Part shown: in pieces, positions 9,194 to 19,179 of the stretch
How the letters are laid out: each line of letters begins with the position of its first letter
Numbering within the stretch: the first letter of the stretch is position 1
Origin: Geitlerinema sp. BBD 1991-9
Lineage (GTDB): Bacteria > Cyanobacteriota > Cyanobacteriia > Cyanobacteriales > Geitlerinemataceae
Direction: 5' to 3'
Assembly (NCBI GenBank): GCA_001657325.1
Contig: LWRO01000006.1
Location: forward strand, 124,001-188,000
DNA length: 64,000 nucleotides
Translations under genes and position numbers: made by a program
Notes under the pieces: model-generated
The model's input: the letters and a program-made list of their open reading frames with translations, nothing else
Told to the model about the DNA's origin: nothing
Databases searched by the model: none

Positions 9194-9595
9194 GGTGACG
9201 CACGTGGCTGGGTCTATAGGTTATTGTCTCCGATTGCGAAGCCGATGTATCAGCACGACTCAGCAAACCGTTGCGCGAAAGGCCTTGGAAGGCGAATCGG
9301 TCGGATTGTCTTTCTTCTAGACAAACCGGAATCACACAGCTCTCTGGCGTTCGCGCACCCCTCTTAATTCGATCGAACGCCACTCGATCTTTGTCTCGAT
9401 CGTTCTTTTTATCGCGATGCGATCGAACGTCTAGAGTTGAGGTCAACAATTGTTTGCTAAACTCTATCGGTCGGGAAATGTCACATTTTAACTGGGTTTG
9501 TTCGGCAATCGGCGATAGGTAGAATCGATCGAGATTGACTTTAATCTAGAAATCCTAAAATCTTAAATCGGTTCACTGTTTATTTTAACTAAACC
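9194..9595. other. 402-nt divergent intergenic region
   Basis: The region separates the minus-strand kinase from the plus-strand HAD gene and must hold promoters for both. I see no gene, RNA or strong repeat. It becomes AT-rich towards 9595. Confidence 0.5.
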
Positions 9596-10399
9596 ATGGA
9601 CGATCGAACAGGACAGGATAGGCCGGACAAGCTGGAAACATCGCTCCTCTTGGCTTTGGATTTTGATGGCGTTGTGTGTAACGGACTGGCGGAATATTTT
9701 CAAACGGCGTGGAAAGCGTATTGTCAGATCGTCGATCTCTCGCATCGAACACCACCGGACGATCTCGCCCCGAGTTTTTATCGCTTGCGCCCGGTTATTG
9801 AAACGGGTTGGGAAATGCCCGTTTTGCTTCACGCTCGGTTGCATGGAGTCGGTGAAGGAGAGATTTTGGAGAACTGGCACGATATTTGTCAGAAGTTCGT
9901 GCAACGGGAGGGTTGGAGTGCGGCTCGATTGGCGGAAGCGGTGGATGGGACGCGGGACTTGTGGATCGATCGAGATCTCGAGGGGTGGTTGACCCTGCAC
10001 GAGTTTTATCCGGGGACGATCGATCGATTGCGTCGGTGGCAGTCGGACGGGATATCTTGGGTCGTGATTACGACGAAGGAAGGCCGTTTCGTTCGATCGT
10101 TGTTGCAACGCGAAGGCATTACATTATCGGAGGGTCAGTTGTTTGGCAAAGAGGTCAAACGCCCGAAACATCAAATCTTGAGAGAGTTGGGCGCTGCTCG
10201 ACGACCGGTCGTGTTCGTCGAGGATCGCTTGAAAACGCTAGAGTCGGTCGCCAGTCAGCCGGATTTGACTTCGGTACGGCTCTATCTGGCGGATTGGGGC
10301 TATAACACGGAATCGATGCGACAGACGGCACGGGAGATCGATCGAATTCAACTGCTTTCTCTGCCACAGTTTTGCGAAGATTTAAGCAACTGGTCTTGA
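9596..10399 (+). CDS. HAD-superfamily hydrolase
   Basis: A 267-residue cytoplasmic hydrolase. HAD motif I is LALDFDGVVCNG (nucleophile and acid aspartates, residues 21-32), motif II is the threonine in WVVITTKEGRF, motif III the lysine near GKEVKRPKHQIL and motif IV the acidic VVFVEDRLKTLES. A helical cap of about 100 residues lies between motifs I and II, as in the phosphoglycolate-phosphatase-like C1 class. Substrate cannot be assigned. The ATG at 9596 opens the frame and is followed by about 17 polar residues before motif I. Confidence 0.85.
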   Translation: MDDRTGQDRPDKLETSLLLALDFDGVVCNGLAEYFQTAWKAYCQIVDLSHRTPPDDLAPSFYRLRPVIETGWEMPVLLHARLHGVGEGEILENWHDICQKFVQREGWSAARLAEAVDGTRDLWIDRDLEGWLTLHEFYPGTIDRLRRWQSDGISWVVITTKEGRFVRSLLQREGITLSEGQLFGKEVKRPKHQILRELGAARRPVVFVEDRLKTLESVASQPDLTSVRLYLADWGYNTESMRQTAREIDRIQLLSLPQFCEDLSNWS

Positions 10400-10480
10400 G
10401 TTTTGTTGCAAATCCCGCTTCTACTCTAGATTTCAGGTTTCAGAGAAGCTAATTTAAACAGTGGTGTGAGTGGCTTTTTT

Positions 10481-10858
10481 ATGTTAAGTTTTTCGATCGA
10501 CTGGGCGACGTTAGCGGATTTATCCCGCATTCACTGCATCGGCATCTGTGCGGCTTTGGTGCCGAGTAACCTGTTAGCGACACTGGCGACAATGGGACTC
10601 GCGGCAACGGAACGCCCGAAATCGCAAATTTGGATCTCTGCGGGAATTGCCAGTCTGTGTGCAGCGGCCATGGTGCTGCACGTATGGACGTGGTTTGCGG
10701 TGGGTGTGGTTCGCGTCCCGACGTTTGTTTTGTTGGCGTTGGCCAGTGTGTGTTTGGGACTCAACGCTGGGGCCGTTTTCCAACCTCAACTGTTCGTGAA
10801 AGTTTATGGTTGGGGTCGCACGTGGTGGATGTTGCGTTGGCGCGACTGTGGCAGTTGA
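10481..10858 (+). CDS. Small integral membrane protein, function unknown
   Basis: A 125-residue hydrophobic protein with about three membrane segments (IHCIGICAALVPSNLLATLA, IWISAGIASLCAAAMVLHVW, VPTFVLLALASVCLGLNAG). I do not recognise the family. ATG 10481 is preferred to the in-frame GTG at 10466 because it gives a short polar start before the first helix; neither has a clear ribosome site. It is 45 nt upstream of an ABC permease on the same strand and may be co-transcribed with it. Confidence 0.6.
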   Translation: MLSFSIDWATLADLSRIHCIGICAALVPSNLLATLATMGLAATERPKSQIWISAGIASLCAAAMVLHVWTWFAVGVVRVPTFVLLALASVCLGLNAGAVFQPQLFVKVYGWGRTWWMLRWRDCGS

Positions 10859-10903
10859 CGCGGTTTGCGATTGCCCCTCAAAATCAACGGTGAACTTTTC
10901 GAG

Positions 10904-11827
10904 ATGCCGTTGATGTCCACTGTAAAGCCGTCTCCTGTTGCTGAAGTTCCCCACCGTTCGCTCTGGGAAGAAGCATGGCGACAGTTTCGCCGCGATCGAA
11001 TGGCGGTCTTCGGTTCGATCGTGTTCGGGGTGGTGGTGGTGGGAACCCTTTTCGGTCCCATCCTGTACGATGTCCCCATCGACGAAATCGATTTCGCTCG
11101 ATCGAGCGTTCCGCCATGTTGGCCGCATCCGTTTGGCACCAACGCTCTCGGACAAGATCAACTGGCTCGGATTTTGTGGGGCGGGCGCGTTTCGCTAGCA
11201 GTTGGCATGGCGGCCATGACGGTTTCGATCGGTTTGGGAACTCTCGTGGGTTCGATCGCGGGATTTTATGGAAAATGGGCGGACGGCCTGCTAATGCGAT
11301 TGACGGATTTATTTCTGGCGTTGCCACAACTGCCCCTGTTGCTCCTGATTGTCTACCTGTTTCGCGAACCCCTCAAATCGATCGCCGGCCCGGAAACGGG
11401 CATTTTTATCCTCGTCGTCCTCATCATCGGTGGACTGAATTGGATGTCTGTGGCGCGGTTGGTGCGGGCGGAATTCTTAACGCTTCGGGAAACTAACTTT
11501 ATCGCCGCCGCCCGTGCGCTCGGTGCAACTCCCCTACGTTTGATTTGGGTTCACCTATTACCGAACGTTCTCGGGCTGATTATCGTGGCGGCAACTTTGG
11601 CCGTTGGCCGCGCCATTCTCATCGAATCGACCTTGAGTTTTCTCGGCTTGGGCTTTCCTCCAGATGTTCCCACCTGGGGACGAATGCTGTTCGACGCGCA
11701 GAACTACCTCGAATCGGCTCCCCATATGGCGATTTTTCCAGGTTTGGCCATTTTTCTGACTGTCTTGAGCATTAATTTTATCGGCGATGGGTTGCGCGAT
11801 GCCTTCGATCCGAAAACGCAACGCTGA
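10904..11827 (+). CDS. Oligopeptide/dipeptide-type ABC transporter permease (DppC/OppC-like)
   Basis: A 307-residue permease. After a short cytoplasmic start with HRSLWEEAWRQFRRDRMAV comes a first membrane helix, a periplasmic segment with HPFGTNALGQDQLARILWGG typical of OppC/DppC/NikC, and four to five helices. The EAA loop that docks the ATPase is visible as AAARALGATPLRLIWVHLLP. It should import peptides, nickel or similar solutes with a partner permease, binding protein and ATPases, but none is encoded nearby, so it is an orphan subunit here, as is common in cyanobacteria. The start is uncertain: ATG 10904 or 10913 are likely, while the upstream TTG at 10865 is not supported. Confidence 0.88.
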   Translation: MPLMSTVKPSPVAEVPHRSLWEEAWRQFRRDRMAVFGSIVFGVVVVGTLFGPILYDVPIDEIDFARSSVPPCWPHPFGTNALGQDQLARILWGGRVSLAVGMAAMTVSIGLGTLVGSIAGFYGKWADGLLMRLTDLFLALPQLPLLLLIVYLFREPLKSIAGPETGIFILVVLIIGGLNWMSVARLVRAEFLTLRETNFIAAARALGATPLRLIWVHLLPNVLGLIIVAATLAVGRAILIESTLSFLGLGFPPDVPTWGRMLFDAQNYLESAPHMAIFPGLAIFLTVLSINFIGDGLRDAFDPKTQR

Positions 11828-11902
11828 TTTTTCTCGATCGACAAACCCATTGACCAAAACCCATCGATCGAAACTCATTGACAAAATCTGCTAATTGTGA
11901 TA

Positions 11903-11945
11903 CGAGGCGGTTCGAGACACGAAAGCCTCGCAACTGCGAGTTTTT
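11903..11945 (+). promoter_or_regulatory. Overlapping hairpins with U-tract upstream of a response regulator
   Basis: CGAGGC (11903-11908) can pair with GCCTCG (11925-11930). The 3' part of that arm also starts a second hairpin, CTCGC/GCGAG (11927-11931 and 11936-11940, loop AACT), which is followed directly by TTTTT. The two folds share bases and exclude each other, as in attenuators. It may instead simply terminate the upstream permease transcript. It lies 54 nt before the response-regulator start. Confidence 0.45.
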
Positions 11946-11998
11946 CCGCGAAAGATGGGTACGTTAAGTGTACGATCCATAGATTTCGTCAACCGTCT

Positions 11999-12727
11999 AT
12001 GAGTACTGTCCTCGTTGTTGAAGATTCGAGAATGCAACGGGAGTGTATCACCCATCAACTGAAGTGGAGCGGACTCGATGCAATTCCCGCCTGTGACGGT
12101 GTCGAGGCGCTCGAACGAGTTGAAGAGTCCTGTCCCGATGTGGTGTTGATGGATTTGGTGATGCCGAATCTCGACGGGTATGCGGCGTGTCGCTTGTTGA
12201 AATCTAATCCACAAACTCATCACGTTCCCGTCATTATGGTAACGGGGAACTCGCAACCGATCGCGTTGTATTGGAGTCTCAAACACGCTGAAGCGTATAT
12301 CAGTAAACCCTGGCATCCCCGAGATTTGCTGACGACGATCGATCGAACCATTGCGGACAATCACCCCGAAACCACCTCGCCCTCTGTGGAAGCGTGGACG
12401 GATTACGGTTGGTTGCTCTTCGAGCAAGGGCGACTGTACGAACGACGACGGGACGCGGCAACACGCTACGGTTTGAAAGTCATGCGGTTGTACGAATTCT
12501 CGATCGAGGCCTTCGAGAAAGCGTTAGAACTCAATCCGAGCAGTCGTTGGGCGACTCGATCTCGGGTAACGGCCGAGAAGGCTCGTCAGTCTTGGCAGGA
12601 AACCCTAGAAAGCGTTCGCCCCTGTCAGGCCTGCGATTACTACTACGGCCGCGACGGAATTCACTGTGCGCCCCATCCGCTAGGCGTTGACGACGGGACT
12701 TGCTCGGACTGGACGTTACCTGGTTAG
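11999..12727 (+). CDS. Response regulator with cysteine-rich C-terminal tail
   Basis: A 242-residue protein. Residues 1-125 are a CheY-like receiver: acidic pocket VVEDSRMQ, phospho-acceptor aspartate in VVLMDLVMPN, conserved threonine/serine in VIMVTGNS and lysine in YISKPWHP. A helical middle part (about 150-200; FEKALELNPSSRWATRSR) resembles a single TPR. The tail has a CxxC...C...C pattern (CQACDYYYGRDGIHC, then DDGTCSDW), a short motif seen at the ends of several cyanobacterial proteins and possibly metal-binding. No DNA-binding domain is visible, so output is probably by protein contact. ATG 11999 is chosen; an in-frame GTG at 11897 would run through a regulatory hairpin. No histidine kinase is adjacent. 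Confidence 0.85.
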   Translation: MSTVLVVEDSRMQRECITHQLKWSGLDAIPACDGVEALERVEESCPDVVLMDLVMPNLDGYAACRLLKSNPQTHHVPVIMVTGNSQPIALYWSLKHAEAYISKPWHPRDLLTTIDRTIADNHPETTSPSVEAWTDYGWLLFEQGRLYERRRDAATRYGLKVMRLYEFSIEAFEKALELNPSSRWATRSRVTAEKARQSWQETLESVRPCQACDYYYGRDGIHCAPHPLGVDDGTCSDWTLPG

Positions 12728-12750
12728 GTTGAGGTCTCAACCTAACCTTT
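12722..12750 (+). terminator. Intrinsic terminator overlapping the response-regulator stop codon
   Basis: Arms GGTTAGGTTGAG (12722-12733) and CTCAACCTAACC (12736-12747) are perfect complements around GT and are followed by TTT. The stop codon TAG (12725-12727) lies inside the left arm. Confidence 0.75.
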
Positions 12751-12785
12751 CAGGGTGTCGTCGATCGCCAGCTCCAAATTAGACC

Positions 12786-12810
12786 GAGGGTTGTTACATA
12801 CGACGACCCT
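12786..12810. terminator. Hairpin downstream of gatC
   Basis: AGGGTTGT and ACGACCCT can pair with one G-T wobble around TACATACG. The element is adjacent to the gatC stop at 12809 and would serve the minus-strand transcript. It shares the loop style and the CTACAGAATT flank with the 7106 hairpin. Confidence 0.5.
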
Positions 12811-13096
12811 ACAGAATTTTCGGAACCTTGAAAAATTCCCCTTCCTGTTCCGGTGCCACTTGCAGAATTTCATCCCGCTGGGGATAGTCTTCGCGTTTAT
12901 CGGTTCGCATCACGTTCCGCATCTCAATCGCGTGTATCGTCGGCTGTACGTTATCCGTGTTGAGTTCTTGCAGTTGCTCGAAGTATTCGAGGATATCGTT
13001 CAATTGCTTGGAAAACGCTTCTTCTTCCGATTTCGTCAGTTCGAGACGGGCTAAGTGTGCGACTTTTTGAACTTCTTCTCGATCGAGTTTGGTCAT
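12809..13096 (-). CDS. gatC: Aspartyl/glutamyl-tRNA amidotransferase subunit C
   Basis: A 95-residue protein with the GatC signature: MTKLDREEVQKVAHLARLEL at the start, the FSKQLNDILEYFEQLQELNT helix, and the extended arm ending in EFFKVPKIL. GatC stabilises GatA-GatB in the complex that converts Glu-tRNA(Gln) to Gln-tRNA(Gln), a pathway cyanobacteria need. It follows ycf3 after only 11 nt on the same strand, so the two are probably co-transcribed. gatA and gatB are not in the window. Confidence 0.95.
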   Translation of the reverse strand: MTKLDREEVQKVAHLARLELTKSEEEAFSKQLNDILEYFEQLQELNTDNVQPTIHAIEMRNVMRTDKREDYPQRDEILQVAPEQEGEFFKVPKIL

Positions 13097-13107
13097 GTCT
13101 TTATCCT

Positions 13108-13623
13108 TTAAAATCCGTCAGCAGAACGTCCAGTGGTTTTGAGCCAGTTTTGCACTTCGATGTAGTTATTCGGTGCTAAGTTAATCGCTTGTTTCCAAAA
13201 CGTCGCCGCTTTGTCAAACCAACCTTCTGCTTCGTCCAGGTTGCCAGCATCTTTGGCCCGTTCGCCACGATAGTGATAAATAACGGCTACATTGTTAAAG
13301 GCTTGGGGCATCCGAGGATTGAGTTCGAGTGCCTCGAAGTATTTTTCTAAGGCTTTTTCGTGTTCGCCGTTGCTGGTGTGAATCAAGGCGATGTTATACA
13401 GGATATAGCCTCGATCGGTGGGGTCTTCCTCGAGTTTGAGGGCTTCGAGGTAGTTCTCCATGGCTTCAGCATATTCCCCGTCGGCTTGTGCAGACATTCC
13501 GTCGCGGTAGTATGCAAAGGCTTCTTTAGAAGATTGTTTGGTGGGAAGGAGCTTCAGGATGATGTCCGCCATCACCGTGAAGGTTTTATCGATAAAGTTA
13601 TCGTTTCGCTGTGTCCGTGGCAT
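13108..13623 (-). CDS. ycf3: Photosystem I assembly protein Ycf3
   Basis: A 171-residue protein nearly identical in layout to cyanobacterial and plastid Ycf3: [20 protein letters not shown] at the start, then three tetratricopeptide repeats ([60 protein letters not shown]). It acts at the thylakoid membrane as a chaperone for PsaA/PsaB assembly into photosystem I. The length fits the family. It is the upstream partner of gatC in a tight pair. Confidence 0.97.
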   Translation of the reverse strand: MPRTQRNDNFIDKTFTVMADIILKLLPTKQSSKEAFAYYRDGMSAQADGEYAEAMENYLEALKLEEDPTDRGYILYNIALIHTSNGEHEKALEKYFEALELNPRMPQAFNNVAVIYHYRGERAKDAGNLDEAEGWFDKAATFWKQAINLAPNNYIEVQNWLKTTGRSADGF

Positions 13624-13775
13624 GGTGGGGTTTTGCGTTTTTTAGGTTTTGCGGTTTTCTTAGAGTTCGCGGTTGTGATGGATTCGTTAATCTAGCTTAG
13701 TTCAGTTTACGTCGATCTGAGTTAGCACGAGGCACGACCCCTATCGTCCTCCCTCATCTCCTCCCCCTCATCTTC

Positions 13776-14465
13776 TCACCTTCCCCGGTGGCGCAAAATA
13801 AATTCAGCGATGGTCAAATCGATGGGGGTCGTAACCTTGAGGTTGGTTTCTTCGCCGGGAACGATTTTGACCGGTAAGCCACATTTCTCAAAGAGGGCTG
13901 CGTCGTCGGTGACTTCCCAACCTTCCCGAAGTCCTCGATCGTGGCATTGTTTGAGGCGTTCGACCTCAAAAGCCTGGGGGGTTTGGGCGGCCCAGAGATT
14001 ACTTCGATCGGGCGTATCGCAAATCGTCATGGCCTCGTCTACAACTTTAATCGTATCTTTGACGGGGATGGCGGCGATGAGTCCGGCGCAGGTTTGGAGG
14101 GCTTCAGCGCATCGATCGAACAGTTCTGGAGTGGCCAAACACCTGGCCCCATCGTGGATTAACAGGTGGGTTGCGTCGTCGGGGAGAGCTTGTAAGCCGT
14201 TGTAAACGGATTGTTGGCGGGTGTCACCGCCTTGAATGAAGCGAACGGGTTTGGAAATCGAGAGTTGACTGAGGATGGCTTTGAAGTCGTCCCAGTCGTC
14301 GGGTTGGGAGAGCAAGCCAATCCATCGGACGTGTTTCGAGGCTTCGGCGGCTTCGAGAGTCCAAGCGATAATGGGTTTTTCGAGGAGGGGAAGGAGCAGT
14401 TTGTTTCGATCGCTCCCCATGCGACGACCCGAACCGGCCGCAGGTATGAGTAAGTGCATCGTCAC
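13776..14465 (-). CDS. ispD: 2-C-methyl-D-erythritol 4-phosphate cytidylyltransferase
   Basis: A 229-residue enzyme of the non-mevalonate isoprenoid pathway that makes CDP-methylerythritol from MEP and CTP. The CTP-binding start LLIPAAGSGRRMGSDRNKLL holds the glycine loop and the catalytic arginine and lysine. Further family motifs are HDGARCLATPELFDRC, AIPVKDTIKVVD, LWAAQTPQAFEVERL and VTDDAALFEKCG. Length is normal. The next minus-strand gene (response regulator) is about 500 nt away, separated by a decayed nuclease gene, so ispD is likely transcribed alone. Confidence 0.96.
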   Translation of the reverse strand: MTMHLLIPAAGSGRRMGSDRNKLLLPLLEKPIIAWTLEAAEASKHVRWIGLLSQPDDWDDFKAILSQLSISKPVRFIQGGDTRQQSVYNGLQALPDDATHLLIHDGARCLATPELFDRCAEALQTCAGLIAAIPVKDTIKVVDEAMTICDTPDRSNLWAAQTPQAFEVERLKQCHDRGLREGWEVTDDAALFEKCGLPVKIVPGEETNLKVTTPIDLTIAEFILRHRGR

Positions 14466-14625
14466 TGATGTGTTGTCGGGATGTTTGGTCGGGCTGAACC
14501 TTTTGTATTGTGCGGGTTCGGCTTCCGGTTCGAGGCGGTCTTTATAAAACGTTACATCAAGACTCAGGTTTGAGAATTCCGGAATTTGGAAGAGTCCAGG
14601 GTTTTGGAGAGAAGCGGCGTCTACT

Positions 14626-14961
14626 TCAACCGTTGCGCGTTTCTTCCCGTAAATCTCGAACAGCTTTCAGGCTTAATCCCGTCGCTTCTGCGATCGACTC
14701 ATCGTCGAGTCGATCGAGTAACTTTCAAGCGATCTCCGGTTTGACTTCTGTCCGACCGAGGTTGACGGCCCCCTGCTGGTCGTAGATAAACATTTCTCGA
14801 CGCTCCAACGCCTCGAGTTCCTCGGGGGTTAAACTGGCTTGGTTGGCAATTTCAAAGGCATGATGGAGTTCGGGAACTTCGTCTAAGCTCGGCGGAATTG
14901 AGGTGAGCGATCGAGCAACTTTCATGAAGTAAATCCAAGATTGAAATCTAAATCGCAACAC
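14626..14961 (-). pseudogene. Truncated Rpn/PD-(D/E)XK transposase-like nuclease remnant
   Basis: Only the C-terminal third of a Rpn-family recombination-promoting nuclease (PD-(D/E)XK transposase-like) can be seen: FMKVARSLTSIPPSLDEVP, then ASLTPEELEALERREMFIYD. A TGA at 14725-14727 interrupts the frame. Beyond it the same frame continues as LLDRLDDESIAEATGLSLKA followed by VRDLREE, the usual tail of the family, and stops at 14626-14628. The catalytic N-terminal domain is missing upstream, where the fragment meets the end of the response regulator gene. This is a dead gene. Confidence 0.75.
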
Positions 14962-15510
14962 TTATTTCAGCTTTTGCTTGATAAATGTCAGGATTTGCGT
15001 AACTTGCTTCTTCAACATCGCAATTTCTTTTTCCATCGCATGAATTTTTGCCTGTAGTTCAGCGACATCTGCTCCACCCCCCGTAGCGGAAGCAGCGGCC
15101 GCAGCAGCAGCCGGAGCCGGGGCGGAGCGTGGCTTCTTGGCTTTCACCATTGCCGTTTTAATCGCGCCGATGAGTTGCTTTTGCTCGAACGGCTTTTCGA
15201 TAAACTCAAAGAACTCGAACGGTTCAGAAATCTTCTCCGTCACTTCTTCTTTGCGCCCAGACATCACCACCAAGGGGATTTTTCGCAATTCCTCATGGGC
15301 TTGAATTTCTTGAAAGACTTCCCAGCCACTCTTTTTCGGAAGCAAGAAGTCTAACATGATCAAGCTGGGTTTTTCAGAGCGAATCTTTTTGAAACCGTCT
15401 TCGCCGTCCTTCGCTTCGACAATATCGAATTTACCCGGCGGCAACATACTTTTGACCGTCTTCTGGATGACACGACTGTCATCGATAACCAGGATTTTGT
15501 GACTTGCCAC
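14962..15510 (-). CDS. Single-receiver response regulator with C-terminal coiled coil
   Basis: A 182-residue protein. Residues 1-125 are a receiver domain with acidic residues in VIDDSRVI, the phospho-acceptor aspartate in LIMLDFLLPKKSGW, serine in LVVMSGRKEE and lysine in FIEKPFEQ. An alanine-rich linker (about 132-150) leads to a heptad-patterned helix (VAELQAKIHAMEKEIAMLKK) ending in FIKQKLK, likely an oligomerising coiled coil. It has no DNA-binding domain. The start is GTG at 15510, with an excellent AAGGAG ribosome site 7 nt upstream. No partner kinase is next to it. Confidence 0.88.
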   Translation of the reverse strand: MASHKILVIDDSRVIQKTVKSMLPPGKFDIVEAKDGEDGFKKIRSEKPSLIMLDFLLPKKSGWEVFQEIQAHEELRKIPLVVMSGRKEEVTEKISEPFEFFEFIEKPFEQKQLIGAIKTAMVKAKKPRSAPAPAAAAAAASATGGGADVAELQAKIHAMEKEIAMLKKQVTQILTFIKQKLK

Positions 15511-15899
15511 GATTGACTCCTTGAGAGGTGCGTGAATGGCCAGGCAGGTTTTGGGAGTTGCCGATCTAGTGTACCCCCATCTCCATACAGTTTATCAAGG
15601 CGATCGACGCGATCGATCCCATCGGGGGAGGTGAGGAGTTGAGGTGATGAGGGGGTGAGGTGATGGGGAGGTGAGGGGAGAGATACCGATTATCGATCGT
15701 CAATTGGTAGGGGGGTTACGTGTTTTCAGAGAAACGGCGTTCCGGTTCGCGGTTCAGCTTGAAGGTTCGGGTTGAGACCCCGAAATCGGGGTCTCGCTGT
15801 CGATCGATCGGTTTTGGGGCGTAAGACAGCTTGGCACAAGTTGACACTTGACACAGTTGTAAAACGATAGCTGTTTGGCAATGGCTCGTCTTCTGTCCG
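15511..15899. other. Intergenic region with G-rich repeats and an inverted repeat
   Basis: About 15625-15690 is a run of degenerate GAGGTGAGG/GATGAGGGGGTGAGGT units. A perfect inverted repeat GAGACCCCGA / TCGGGGTCTC spans 15774-15795 with a 2-nt spacer. No gene is visible. It lies between the response regulator start and an IS630 remnant. Confidence 0.5.
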
Positions 15900-16127
15900 G
15901 TCAGAATTGAAGGATAAAGACGCTTGAGTTTAATCCGGGTCTCATCCGTGGTAAAGCGCTAATCAATCGTGCAGCGTTGAGAATTTCTGTGTCTCTCCCA
16001 AGCCGTCAGCTCACGTTGCAACGTCTCTGGGTTAGGGATGTGCCAGTTGAGACATTGACGAGCCACCGCACTCAGCTCGATTTCAGCCAGATTGAGCCAA
16101 CTGCCATACTTGGAGGTGTAGTAGACC
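15900..16127 (-). pseudogene. IS630-family transposase C-terminal remnant
   Basis: Read on the minus strand, 16127 downwards gives VYYTSKYGSWLNLAEIELSA, then VARQCLNWHIPNPETLQREL and TAWERHRNSQRCTID, a TAG stop (15959-15961), then RFTTDETRIKLKRLYPS. This matches the end of IS630-family DDE transposases, including the GSWLN-AEIE block with the last catalytic glutamate. The rest of the element is missing, so it is a dead fragment. Confidence 0.8.
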
Positions 16128-16220
16128 TCCTGCATGAATCTAAAAAGAGTATGCCAGTTGACTCGTTCGAGCGGGAGAAGGGGATAAAGCTAGAACAACA
16201 GCATCGGAGGAAACCCCGAG

Positions 16221-16709
16221 ATGCGTGACTCAGACTTAGACAAACTATCAGACGGCGAGTTCAAACGCTGGTGTGGCGTAAGCCGTTCTACCTTTACTCA
16301 GATGTTGGAAATTCTATCGCCTCGCCTAGAACGTGGAGGTCGGTGAGGGGAATAGAATAAATTGAGCGTGGAAAACCAACGGCTAATAGCCCTGGAGTAC
16401 TGGCGAGAGTATCGCACTCAGTTCCACATTGGGGTCAGTTGGGAGCTGCACGAAACCACAGTGGATCGGATTATTAACAAAGTGGAGAAGCTGCTGGTCA
16501 ACTCAGGTCGCTTCAAGCTTCCGAGTCGCCGCCAGCTCTACCAACCGGGACGGAAACACCAAGCAATGATGTTAGCAGAGAAGGAGACCCAGAGCGAAGA
16601 ACCTGAATCCGGAAATCGAGATTTGAACGTCCTTGACGAGGCTGCATCGCCACAACTGTTAACAGACGCTCGACAAATTTACGGCCGGCCGCTGACTGAG
16701 AGTCCATAG
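16221..16709 (+). pseudogene. IS5-family transposase N-terminal remnant
   Basis: From ATG 16221 (preceded by CGGAGG) the frame reads MRDSDLDKLSDGEFKRWCGV, then SRSTFTQMLEILSPRLERGG, meets TGA (16344) and TAG (16353), and resumes as NKLSVENQRLIALEYWREYR and TQFHIGVSWELHETTVDRII up to RRQLYQPG. This is the helix-turn-helix first half of a two-frame IS5-type transposase. No DDE domain follows; after about 16550 the sequence does not look transposase-like. It abuts the oppositely oriented IS630 remnant. Confidence 0.8.
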
Positions 16710-18144
<1,435 letters not shown>

Positions 18145-18251
18145 CGTTCCCATCTCGGTGAGTTATGGTGAAAAGTTCCCCACGATCGATTCTTCCCAGT
18201 GTCTTTCACCGCCGTAACTCACTCGATCGAAAAACCCTATTGATTAACGTT

Positions 18252-19121
18252 ATGTCTCTGACGCTCAGAAGCCAAAGTCGCTGTTTCGGCGGAACGACGC
18301 AGTTTTACAGCCACAACTCAGAAACCTGTCGCGCCGAAATGCGATTTTCGGTATATCTGCCACCCCAGGCGGAAACGCAACGAGTTCCAGTTCTCTACTG
18401 GCTGTCGGGGTTGACCTGTACTGAGGAAAACTTTATCACCAAGGCGGGAGCGCAACGGTTTGCAGCGGAATACGGTTTGATATTAGTCGCACCGGATACT
18501 AGCCCTCGGAATTTGGGGCTACCGGGTGAGGAAGAAAGCTGGGATTTCGGTTCGGGTGCCGGGTTTTACGTCGATGCAACGCAAGAACCGTGGAAAGCCC
18601 ACTATCAAATGTATAGCTACGTGACGGAGGAACTTCCGGCGTTGGTGGCAGCGTCGTTTCCTGCGGATGTGGCACGCCAAAGCGTATTCGGACATTCGAT
18701 GGGCGGACATGGGGCGCTAGTGTGTGCGCTTCGCAATCCGTCGCAGTATCAGTCAGTCTCGGCATTTGCGCCAATTGCAGCGCCGACGCGCTGTCCTTGG
18801 GGAGAAAAAGCCTTTCGCGGCTATTTGGGCGAGAATCGAGAAGATTGGAGCGCTTACGATGCCAGCGAGTTGGTGGCGGCGTCGGGTTGGAACCGTCCGA
18901 TTTTAATCGACCAAGGTGAGGCGGATTCGTTTTTGACTCAGGGGCAGTTATTGCCAGAGGTGTTTGAGGCAGCCTGTAAAGCAGCAGGCGTTGAGGTGAC
19001 GTTGCGCTGTCAACCCGGGTACGACCACAGTTATTATTTCATGGCCACGTTTATGGAAGACCATATACGCCATCACGCGACAGCATTAGGGTGTTTGGCG
19101 AGATCGATCGAAAAACCGTAG
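18252..19121 (+). CDS. fghA: S-formylglutathione hydrolase
   Basis: A 289-residue alpha/beta hydrolase of the esterase D family that splits S-formylglutathione to formate and glutathione. The nucleophile elbow is [10 protein letters not shown], the acid is in [11 protein letters not shown] and the histidine is in [10 protein letters not shown]. The early motif [16 protein letters not shown], which forms the oxyanion region, is diagnostic. ATG 18252 gives the family-type start MSLTLRSQ; an upstream in-frame ATG at 18165 adds 29 unrelated residues. It is paired with frmA and ends inside a terminator hairpin. Confidence 0.95.
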   Translation: MSLTLRSQSRCFGGTTQFYSHNSETCRAEMRFSVYLPPQAETQRVPVLYWLSGLTCTEENFITKAGAQRFAAEYGLILVAPDTSPRNLGLPGEEESWDFGSGAGFYVDATQEPWKAHYQMYSYVTEELPALVAASFPADVARQSVFGHSMGGHGALVCALRNPSQYQSVSAFAPIAAPTRCPWGEKAFRGYLGENREDWSAYDASELVAASGWNRPILIDQGEADSFLTQGQLLPEVFEAACKAAGVEVTLRCQPGYDHSYYFMATFMEDHIRHHATALGCLARSIEKP

Positions 19122-19146
19122 AGCCTTTGAATCAAAAGACTCTACG
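19117..19146. terminator. Hairpin between convergent fghA and S1-protein genes
   Basis: CGTAGAG (19117-19123) pairs with CTCTACG (19140-19146), and inside it CTTT pairs with AAAG. The fghA stop TAG lies within the left arm. It has the same GTAGAG/CTCTAC core as the 7106 hairpin and also sits between converging genes. Confidence 0.65.
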
Positions 19147-19179
19147 GGAGAACGCAGTGATTTTCAACCGGATTTTAGA

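Noticed and set aside
15774-15795. Insertion-sequence end
   Set aside because: The GAGACCCCGA inverted repeat is a compact hairpin with a 2-nt spacer and not a separated terminal repeat flanking the IS remnants.
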